In this document: piece by piece, positions 9,579 to 16,414 of the stretch
Numbering within the stretch: position 1 is the first letter of the stretch
Layout: each line of letters starts with the position of its first letter
NCBI GenBank assembly: GCA_018654575.1
Contig: JABILI010000096.1
Location: 1 to 64,000 of the forward strand
Length of the DNA: 64,000 nt
Direction: 5' to 3'
From: Porticoccaceae bacterium
GTDB lineage: Bacteria > Pseudomonadota > Gammaproteobacteria > Pseudomonadales > Porticoccaceae
Notes under the pieces: generated by a model
Database searches by the model: none
Seen by the model: only the letters and a program-made list of their open reading frames with translations
What the model was told of the DNA's origin: nothing
Made by a program: the position numbers and the translations under genes

Positions 9579-11252
9579 CTAATGTCTTTGACTAACTAGC
9601 TCTTCCAATATGAAACGCTGAACCTTGCCAAGAGGATTTCTAGGTAAACTTTCGAAAAATTCGATACGTTCTGGCAACTTAAATTTGACCAACCCCTGAT
9701 CAAGCAGAAAATTAGCTATATCCTGTAAATTTAGGTCATCGGTCTCTGGGTTGACCACCACACAGGCGCATACTTTTTCACCCATTAGATCATCTTGATA
9801 AGCGCAGACCGCCGATTCAACTGACGATGGCAGCCCCTCAAGTAAGACATCTATTTCTACCGGTGATATTTTCATGCCACCGCGATTGATAATATCTTTG
9901 CAACGCCCTGCAATGCGATAGAACAACGGAGGCTCGCCACACAACTCAACCAAGTCACCGGTATGGAAATAGCCATCGTTACTAAAAAGGTCCGAGTTAT
10001 CAGTGCCTAAGTACCCATCAAAGACTGTTGCACCGCCAAAGAGTAGTTCACCGACCTTGCCTGATTCAACAATGACCTGTCCGGTCTCTGTGTCGACCAC
10101 CTTGCTTAACAAAGCGCCATTGGCGTAGGAATCAAAGCGATCAATACCGCACCCCAATCTCGGAAACATAGTCGCCCTAACCTCAGGTTCAGCTGTATGT
10201 AACGGCGTGCAAAACAGACTAATACCCTCATTAGACCCATAAAAGTTGATGACCTCTAGATCATATTGTTGCTTGAAAACCTGGATCATCCACGGCGCAA
10301 GAGGAGCCGAACCAGAACCGATCGAGCGCAAATGAGAGAAATCAAACTGGTTCCACATCTCAGGTGATTTGGCGAGCTGATTTAATAACGCAGGTGGTGT
10401 GATGGTAAAGGTGATTTTTTCATCCTGTAACTGCGCCAAATAAAGTGCCGGATCTAAGGGGTGATGTAAAATAATAGTGCATCCCAGCAATAACGCTGGA
10501 AACAAAAAACCGCCGATTGATGCCATATTGACTAAAGGAAAAATATTCAGAAACCGGTCCCCGGCCTGATAATCTCCAGCCTCGGCGCAAGATCGAGCCG
10601 TCGCAAACCACATGTTATGAGATCTTGGTACACCTTTTGGTGTTCCCGTGGTACCCGATGTCCAGGAGATAGTCAGAATATCATCAGCGTCTGAGGAATG
10701 AGCTCTCTGGTAATTACTGAGTTGTTTGTCGCTGCCTGGATGATTTTCTGTGGTAAAAATTAGATCAGCGCCAAAAACTAATAGTTGAACATTATCTTGC
10801 GTAATAGTCGCGGCATTTTGAGCCAAGTCTAGAGCGCCAAAATGACCTACGGTAATTATTGCGACGGGTGAAATAGTTGAGCAGATACGATGTAGTTCAT
10901 GACTGCCATATTGCACAGGGACGGGTGACATGATCGCACCAATCTTACTGAACGCCATATAACAAATGACAAGCTCGACAATATTAGGCAGTTGCACAAT
11001 AACTCTATCTTCGGCGCCAATGCCTTTATTCAAAAGATCGCAGGAAACTTGGGTGCTCGCAGCATGAAGTTCAGCATAGCTGAGACGACGAGGCTCATCT
11101 CCTGTTAGCTCCTTGCGGTTTGGTTGGTCAGCAACCGCCAGCAGATCTGGATTCTCTCTCGCTTGTAATTCTAACTGGCCATGCAAGGTGATATCACCCC
11201 ACCACCCTTGCTGGCGATAATCATCAATCCGCTGTTGAGAAGACGTCTTCAT
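9579..11252 (-). CDS. AMP-dependent acyl/aryl-CoA ligase
   Basis: ANL-superfamily adenylating enzyme of 557 residues. It has the P-loop-like SWTSGTTGTPKGVPRSHN (about residues 195-212), FYGSNEG, the YFHTGDL hinge aspartate, and the C-terminal catalytic Lys context (PRNPLGKVQRF). It activates a carboxylic acid to acyl-AMP and then acyl-CoA; the overall text resembles EntE- and cyclohexanecarboxylate-CoA-ligase-like proteins. The start codon overlaps the stop of the nitronate monooxygenase gene (ATGA-type, 4 bp). Thiolases follow, so its product is probably shortened by thiolysis. Confidence 0.9.
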   Translation of the reverse strand: MKTSSQQRIDDYRQQGWWGDITLHGQLELQARENPDLLAVADQPNRKELTGDEPRRLSYAELHAASTQVSCDLLNKGIGAEDRVIVQLPNIVELVICYMAFSKIGAIMSPVPVQYGSHELHRICSTISPVAIITVGHFGALDLAQNAATITQDNVQLLVFGADLIFTTENHPGSDKQLSNYQRAHSSDADDILTISWTSGTTGTPKGVPRSHNMWFATARSCAEAGDYQAGDRFLNIFPLVNMASIGGFLFPALLLGCTIILHHPLDPALYLAQLQDEKITFTITPPALLNQLAKSPEMWNQFDFSHLRSIGSGSAPLAPWMIQVFKQQYDLEVINFYGSNEGISLFCTPLHTAEPEVRATMFPRLGCGIDRFDSYANGALLSKVVDTETGQVIVESGKVGELLFGGATVFDGYLGTDNSDLFSNDGYFHTGDLVELCGEPPLFYRIAGRCKDIINRGGMKISPVEIDVLLEGLPSSVESAVCAYQDDLMGEKVCACVVVNPETDDLNLQDIANFLLDQGLVKFKLPERIEFFESLPRNPLGKVQRFILEELVSQRH

Positions 11253-12154
11253 AAGCAGGCCCTGTATTCATGGCCCAGCTGCTCTACCACTTCGGCAATT
11301 GACTGTAATCTCTCACTGGAGCCCACAGCTTGTCCGGCAGCCCATAGGTCCCGCCAACGCTTTACATCGTCAGCAGCTGCAAGAAAATCAATCGCGCCAG
11401 GCGGAGGCATATTATCAACATCATATCCCCCTTTAATTAAACTGTCCTTGAGCCAATTGGCTTTAACACCGGTAATTGAGTCTGAGGAGATTATATCTGA
11501 ACCACTGGCCTCTATGACCATCGCCTTATAGCCATCCTGGGCAAGAGACTCCTCTGTGGGTATGAAGCGAGTGCCCATATAGACATAATCTGCACCAAGA
11601 ACCTGGGCAGCTCTTATAGCCCTACCATTGCCAATAGCGCCTGAAAGAATTATCTCTCCCTCAAAAAATTGCCTTACCTCATCAATAAATGCAAAGGGTG
11701 ACAATTGCCCAGTATGACCGCCTGCACCAGCGCAAACCAATGCTAAACCGTCCACACCTGCTGCTGCCGCACGACGAGCAAAATCGATGGTGGTGACATC
11801 GGCATACACCTTACCTCCATACGCATGCACAGCCTCAACCGCTTCCGCAGGGCTACCTAGCGCGGTAATAACAATAGGTGCACAGTATTTTATGGCCAGT
11901 TGTAAATCATTATGCCGACGCGGATTTGAGCGGTGCATCACCAAATTTAAAGCCCAGGGGGCTGCTTGCGGAGAGTCTGCAAGCTCATCAGTAATGATCG
12001 TTAGCCACTGATCTAGAGTTTCGATCGTCCTGGCATTCGGGGAAGGAAATGATCCGATAATACCGGCTCGGCAACTAGCTATAACCATTTCAGGCCCAGA
12101 CAATAAAAACATCGGCGCCTGAATCACTGGCAAACGAAGATTGGTAAATGACAT
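11249..12154 (-). CDS. Nitronate monooxygenase-family flavoprotein
   Basis: 301-residue FMN-dependent TIM barrel of the 2-nitropropane dioxygenase/NMO family. It begins with the family N-terminus (LPVIQAPMFLLSGPEMV) and has the flavin and active-site blocks AGAGGHTG, LSGAIGNGRAI and LGADYVYMGTRFI. In this operon context it may instead act as an enoyl-reductase-like or detoxifying flavoprotein; family members are functionally broad. It is the first gene of the 12154-7133 operon and diverges from the dioxygenase gene at 12340, sharing a 185-bp control region. Confidence 0.88.
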   Translation of the reverse strand: MSFTNLRLPVIQAPMFLLSGPEMVIASCRAGIIGSFPSPNARTIETLDQWLTIITDELADSPQAAPWALNLVMHRSNPRRHNDLQLAIKYCAPIVITALGSPAEAVEAVHAYGGKVYADVTTIDFARRAAAAGVDGLALVCAGAGGHTGQLSPFAFIDEVRQFFEGEIILSGAIGNGRAIRAAQVLGADYVYMGTRFIPTEESLAQDGYKAMVIEASGSDIISSDSITGVKANWLKDSLIKGGYDVDNMPPPGAIDFLAAADDVKRWRDLWAAGQAVGSSERLQSIAEVVEQLGHEYRACL

Positions 12155-12270
12155 TAGTGTTTATCCATATACTGGAGCCTTACTTTTATAATTAGACCAG
12201 TCAATGTCCAAATATTAACCAACTGCTCAGGTGCTGGCAAATATCCTATCTAACATCCGACTAAAATAGA

Positions 12271-12288
12271 GTAACATACTTGCATAAA
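12271..12288. promoter_or_regulatory. Candidate operator shared with 15440-15458
   Basis: The segment GTAACATACTTGCATAAA lies between the divergent NMO and dioxygenase genes. It matches 13 of 18 positions with a segment in front of the methyltransferase gene (around 15440). Both flank the HxlR regulator's neighbourhood, so it could be the regulator's target. The motif is short and the evidence is weak. Confidence 0.25.
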
Positions 12289-12339
12289 TAGACCATTGTG
12301 AGGCATAGTTGGATCAGAGACCAGTTAAGGCTAAACATT

Positions 12340-13845
12340 ATGAGCAGCAGTTTCTTTGAGATTACCGAAAAATGTATCGGATCTTCACAGCAATTCGATA
12401 ATACTCAAGATTGGATTTATGAGTTAGATAACCCCTATCTTCATGGTGCCTATGCACCAACTACGGATGAAATTGTAGTTAATGAATTGGAGGTTGTCGG
12501 TGAACTACCGGATGATTTATTTGGCGCGTTTTATCGCAATGGTCCGAATCCTGTTTTTAAACCGAAAAATCTCTACCACCCTTTTGACGGCGACGGCATG
12601 GTCCATGCCGTTTATATCAGAGACGGCAAAGCCTCATACCGTAATAGCTATATTCATACCGCAGCTCTTCAGCATGAGTTAGCAGAGCACAAGGCAGTAT
12701 GGCCGGGTGTTATGGGACCTTTTGATTTTTCTCTGCCGGACTTTCCCATTAAAGATACCGGTAATACCGATGTTATTGTTTTTAACGGCAAACTCATACC
12801 TACTTGGTATAATGCTGGCGTCCCCTATGAGATGAATCCCCTCACCTTAGAAAATCAAGGTGTGTTCGATGTTAAAGGTCGTACTCGACGGAACATGTCA
12901 GCCCATAGTCATGTGGATTGGAATACCGGTGAGTTAATTTTTATGGATTATGGTGATGAAGCACCCTTTATGACGTACGGTGTTGCTAATCCAGATGGAA
13001 CACTTCGTCATGAAGTAGAGATAGATTTACCTGGGCCAAGATTACCTCACGATATAGGTTTCAGCGCCAACTACACCATCCTCCATGACCTGCCTTTTTT
13101 TCATGATCTAGATGTTTTGCGTAACCATAATATGCGTGTACTGCATTTCCATCGTGATATTCCAACCCGCTTTGGCATCATCCCGCGTTATGGACAAACC
13201 ACCGACGTGCGCTGGTTTGAATGTGAGCCCTGCTTTATTTTGCACGTGTCCAATTGCTGGGAAGAAGGCGATTGGGTTGTCATGGATGGCTGCCGATCGA
13301 CCAATCCTATGCCTACCGCAACAAATGAAGATGGCGCATTGTCACATATGCTTGCCTATATGCGGTTGGAGGCCAACAACTACCGGTGGCGATTCAATCT
13401 TGTCACCGGAGAGGTTAGAGAAAGCGATATCGATGATTTAAATACAGAGTTCAATAAAATCAACCAAATCTACAATGGTGTTAAATCAAAATATGCCTAT
13501 CATCAGCGCATTCCACTGCTAGAGGAAGGCGGCCATACACTGCGTTTCAATGGCGTGGTGAAATATAATAATGATACCGGTCAATCCACTCAATGGGACT
13601 ATGGGGATGGCGTTTATGGCAGTGAGACCCCGTTTGCTCCGGTTAAGGGTGCTAATCGAGAGAGTGCAGAGGATCATGGCTACATAATATCTCTAGTTAC
13701 TGATAGCCACACTTGGACATCGGAACTGCATATATTGGATGCCCAAGATATTGCACAAGGCCCTATCGCGCGAATAAAAATGCCTCATAGAGTGCCCCTT
13801 GGATTCCATGCATGGTGGAGTCGTGGCGAGGATCTTTGGAAATAA
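12340..13845 (+). CDS. Carotenoid/lignostilbene-type dioxygenase
   Basis: Non-haem iron(II) dioxygenase of the RPE65/carotenoid-cleavage family, which splits a conjugated C=C bond into two carbonyls. The 501-residue frame keeps the four histidine iron ligands in family context: His189 (NMSAHSHVDW), His237 (LPHDIGFS), His302 (ILHVSNCWEEG) and His490 (LGFHAWW). FYRNGPNP and FDGDGMVHA near the N-terminus are also typical. The ATG at 12340 has an AAGG upstream; a GTG at 12298 would add 14 residues with no family support. No signal peptide, so cytosolic. It is followed 6 bp later by the HxlR regulator. Neighbouring ligase and thiolases suggest stilbenoid or apocarotenoid cleavage products as their substrates (inference). 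Confidence 0.92.
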   Translation: MSSSFFEITEKCIGSSQQFDNTQDWIYELDNPYLHGAYAPTTDEIVVNELEVVGELPDDLFGAFYRNGPNPVFKPKNLYHPFDGDGMVHAVYIRDGKASYRNSYIHTAALQHELAEHKAVWPGVMGPFDFSLPDFPIKDTGNTDVIVFNGKLIPTWYNAGVPYEMNPLTLENQGVFDVKGRTRRNMSAHSHVDWNTGELIFMDYGDEAPFMTYGVANPDGTLRHEVEIDLPGPRLPHDIGFSANYTILHDLPFFHDLDVLRNHNMRVLHFHRDIPTRFGIIPRYGQTTDVRWFECEPCFILHVSNCWEEGDWVVMDGCRSTNPMPTATNEDGALSHMLAYMRLEANNYRWRFNLVTGEVRESDIDDLNTEFNKINQIYNGVKSKYAYHQRIPLLEEGGHTLRFNGVVKYNNDTGQSTQWDYGDGVYGSETPFAPVKGANRESAEDHGYIISLVTDSHTWTSELHILDAQDIAQGPIARIKMPHRVPLGFHAWWSRGEDLWK

Positions 13846-13851
13846 GGCCCA

Positions 13852-14784
13852 ATGAGCACTGCCCTTATGAAAAATACACTAAGCACTAGAGCTAGTTCAA
13901 TAAATCGTGCTCTTGATGAAATTGGGGACAAATGGTGTCTTTTAATTATTCAAGAGGTGCTTTGGGGAATTAACACCTTCACTGATATGTTGTCGGCAAC
14001 TGGCGCCTCTCGTGGAGTGTTAAGCAACAGACTAAACTGGCTTCTATCCATTGACTGTTTGCGAAAAAATCAAAGCAACCCCAAACGCCCCACCTATCAC
14101 ATGACCAAAAAATCGATTGAGCTATACCATAACGGTCTTATGGCGATGAACTGGGAGCGTAAGTATTTCACCACACCAGAATTGGACTCCGTAGAGCTGA
14201 TCCATAACGTCTGCGGAAAAGTCTTTTGGCCTATTATGCAATGTAATGACTGCAATCAAGACGTTGGCTGTAAAGATGTGTCCTTCATACCAGGCCCAGG
14301 TGCGGGCAAAGATCAGCGGGCGACTAAGACACGGCGGCGTTCTGCCAGTGCCCCTCAGCGCAATGGGGTAGGCAAGAATCTTTACAGAAATCTTATTAAT
14401 TTATTGGGCGATAGATGGACTGCAAACCTCATCGCTTTAGCTTTTCACGGACTAAAACGATTCGATGATTTCCTCAAAGAACTGCCCGTTGCCACTAATA
14501 TTCTTTCCGACAGACTAAAGCTGTTGGTCAATGAAGGTATATTTTACCAACAGGCCTATCAATCTAGCCCCTTACGTTATGAGTATCACCTGACTGACAA
14601 GGGAATAGATCTTTTCCCGTATTTTATAACGCTTTTAAATTGGGGCGATAAGTGGTGCCAAACGGGAAAAGGAGAGCCGATGTTGGTCAAACATCGCCCC
14701 TGTGGTACAAACTTAAAGGCCGAGGTGCGCTGTGATCAATGTGGTGAAAATCTTATCGCAACACAAGTTAAATTCAATCTATAA
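13852..14784 (+). CDS. Tandem double HxlR-type regulator with Cys motifs
   Basis: 310 residues containing two HxlR/DUF24 winged-helix domains in one chain. The first (about 15-100) reads ALDEIGDKWCLLIIQEVLWG and FTDMLSATGASRGVLSNRL. The second (about 180-265) reads LINLLGDRWTANLIALAFHG and FDDFLKELPVATNILSDRL. Each is followed by a similar cysteine motif (HNVCG with MQCNDCNQ; HRPCG with VRCDQCGENL) that looks like a small metal ribbon. HxlR proteins normally have one such domain and work as dimers, so this is probably an internal pseudo-dimer. It is co-transcribed with the dioxygenase, whose locus it probably controls. It overlaps the convergent methyltransferase by 6 bp. Confidence 0.88.
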   Translation: MSTALMKNTLSTRASSINRALDEIGDKWCLLIIQEVLWGINTFTDMLSATGASRGVLSNRLNWLLSIDCLRKNQSNPKRPTYHMTKKSIELYHNGLMAMNWERKYFTTPELDSVELIHNVCGKVFWPIMQCNDCNQDVGCKDVSFIPGPGAGKDQRATKTRRRSASAPQRNGVGKNLYRNLINLLGDRWTANLIALAFHGLKRFDDFLKELPVATNILSDRLKLLVNEGIFYQQAYQSSPLRYEYHLTDKGIDLFPYFITLLNWGDKWCQTGKGEPMLVKHRPCGTNLKAEVRCDQCGENLIATQVKFNL

Positions 14785-15396
14785 GACCGCTGTTCCCCAA
14801 TAATTGTAACCTGCAAATTTGGGTGTGCTAGGTAAGTACATTTCATCCATCGTCTGTATCTGAAAACCCGCAGACCGAATTAATTCAGGGATATTTCTAT
14901 TTAAATGGCAACCACCGGCAATCTTTCCCCAAAAAGGATCTATGCGGCTCTGCCACTTTGATACGTTGGCATCTGGTGCAAGTCCGTGCTCACAGAATAT
15001 AAGCTTACCGCCAGGTTTCAAAACTCGGAGCATTTCCTTATTGGCACTCAAAACATCAGGAATAGTGCACATGGTATAGGTGACTAAGACCGTATCTACA
15101 TAGTTATTAGGCAGCGCCATCTCTTCTGCACCACTCAGCATAAAGTCAACGGGCAAGTTATATTCATCGGCAACCTTTTTTGCCATGGCATTAAGCTCTG
15201 GAGATGGGTCAAGCCCAATAACTTCTTCAACTTTGGATCGATCATAAAACGGAATATTGAGCCCAGATCCTATACCAACCTCTAAGATTACCCCTGAAGC
15301 CTGAGGGACAACCTTTTGTCGTTGGTAATTGATTGGTTTTGATCCGCAAGCGCAGTTCAAAAAACTCGGCAAGATGTACTTATCGTATAAGCTCAT
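14779..15396 (-). CDS. Class I SAM-dependent methyltransferase
   Basis: 205-residue Rossmann methyltransferase of the Methyltransf_11/UbiE-like type. Motif I is LEVGIGSGLNIPFY (about 36-49), motif II VIGLDPSPEL, and the post-motif LKPGGKLIFCEHG is present. No membrane segment or specific substrate signature is visible. It is convergent with the HxlR gene (6-bp overlap), and the segment in front of it shares a short motif with the dioxygenase promoter region. Close homologues often act on small or lipid-like molecules; the substrate is unknown. Confidence 0.85.
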   Translation of the reverse strand: MSLYDKYILPSFLNCACGSKPINYQRQKVVPQASGVILEVGIGSGLNIPFYDRSKVEEVIGLDPSPELNAMAKKVADEYNLPVDFMLSGAEEMALPNNYVDTVLVTYTMCTIPDVLSANKEMLRVLKPGGKLIFCEHGLAPDANVSKWQSRIDPFWGKIAGGCHLNRNIPELIRSAGFQIQTMDEMYLPSTPKFAGYNYWGTAVL

Positions 15397-15439
15397 TTGG
15401 TCGACCCTTTTTTAGATTACCTATCATCAGTTTAGATCA

Positions 15440-15458
15440 GTTGCATACTTACGCAAAA
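15440..15458. promoter_or_regulatory. Dyad TTGC-N8-GCAA upstream of methyltransferase
   Basis: GTTGCATACTTACGCAAAA lies 44 bp upstream of the methyltransferase start. The core is an inverted TTGC/GCAA pair and it matches the segment at 12271-12288. It is a candidate operator for the tandem HxlR regulator, by inference. Confidence 0.3.
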
Positions 15459-15499
15459 ACTTCCTAGGCACAACCTTAAGCACCGGATCATTCCATCTA

Positions 15500-15679
15500 T
15501 TAACTAAGTTTAGCGGAACAATAATGAGATAAGAACTGCTGGCGTGAAGGCAATTTAGACACAGCCTGCTGAACCGACATACTAATATTCTTAAGAATCC
15601 CTTCTAGCTCGTCATCGCTCATCATATCAACGATCGGATGATAATGCTCAGGCATCAACCCTAGACACAATATCGATCC
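15500..15679 (-). pseudogene. C-terminal remnant of a flavin-dependent tryptophan halogenase
   Basis: In the 412-bp gap between the methyltransferase and Lrp genes, the minus strand has a short open stretch (59 codons, TAA at 15500-15502) with no start and an in-frame TAG immediately upstream (15680-15682). It reads LCLGLMPEHYHPIVDMMSDD, continues LEGILKNI, and ends LPSRQQFLSHYCSA. This matches the conserved C-terminal tail of the tryptophan-halogenase family (GQG-x-P-x-x-YHPL, then a MPSHxxFIxxYC ending). No recognisable halogenase N-terminus precedes it. I read it as a decayed end of a lost gene. The rest of the gap contains only putative promoters. Confidence 0.6.
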
Positions 15680-15808
15680 CTAAAGCTCCATATCTAGTCT
15701 GTTTTTGCTCTATTGCAAGGGTGCAGATCGCAATGCCGATAATGAGGGGAGCCGTTTAAAAACATGGGTCAGCACAATTGCTCATTAAAGAAGCTTGAGC
15801 ATTATTCG

Positions 15809-16285
15809 TCAGAATGACGTAATAGGTAGCTCAGTTTTATATTTAACCTGCTTTAAGGCAAAGCTAGATTGGATATTTGAAACACCCTCAATGGTAGATA
15901 GCTTTTTCACAATAAACGTCTCTAAAGTAGCAATGTCACGCACTAATAAACGGATTAAATAATCACTATTGCCGGTCATTAGGTAGCATTCCATGACCTC
16001 AGGATAGCGCTGCATCTGCGCCTCAAAACTTTCTAGCGCTCTTTCTACCTGTCGCTCTAAGGTTATCTGGATAAAGACATTAATTAATAAACCGACACTG
16101 CTCGGTCTCACCAAGGCGACATATCGATCAATGATACCTCGCTGTTCCAACGAGCGAACTCGGCTTAAACAGGGTGACGGCGACAATCCAACGCGACCTG
16201 CCAAATCGACATTGGATAATTTCCCTGATTGCTGTAATTCACGTAAAATTCTTAAATCTATGGTATCTATCTTATTATTCGGCAT
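15809..16285 (-). CDS. Lrp/AsnC-family transcriptional regulator
   Basis: 158 residues: an N-terminal AsnC helix-turn-helix (IDTIDLRILRELQQSGKLSN, GRVGLSPSPCLSRVRSLEQRG) and a C-terminal RAM ligand-binding domain (MECYLMTGNSDYLIRLL). It starts 129 bp from the divergent AceE-type gene, with a dyad at 16305-16333 between them. In Pseudomonas putida an Lrp regulator (MdeR) is likewise paired with an AceE-like E1 (MdeB) for 2-oxobutyrate from methionine. That analogy makes this regulator a likely local activator, but no methionine gamma-lyase gene is nearby. Confidence 0.9.
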   Translation of the reverse strand: MPNNKIDTIDLRILRELQQSGKLSNVDLAGRVGLSPSPCLSRVRSLEQRGIIDRYVALVRPSSVGLLINVFIQITLERQVERALESFEAQMQRYPEVMECYLMTGNSDYLIRLLVRDIATLETFIVKKLSTIEGVSNIQSSFALKQVKYKTELPITSF

Positions 16286-16304
16286 ATTATGCTGCCTTTG
16301 TAGT

Positions 16305-16333
16305 CTCTATATGATCATTTATGCCTTATAGAG
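16305..16333. promoter_or_regulatory. Inverted repeat CTCTATA-N15-TATAGAG (candidate Lrp operator)
   Basis: Perfect 7-bp arms at 16305-16311 and 16327-16333 lie in the 129-bp divergent region between the Lrp gene and the AceE-type gene. Position and symmetry fit an autoregulatory Lrp-family site. Confidence 0.5.
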
Positions 16334-16414
16334 TCTCATATTAGCGCTATAACGGCAACACATGCTAAAGAATCTTCCTTACAATCTGACTTTCTTGACC
16401 ATGAATACAACCTT

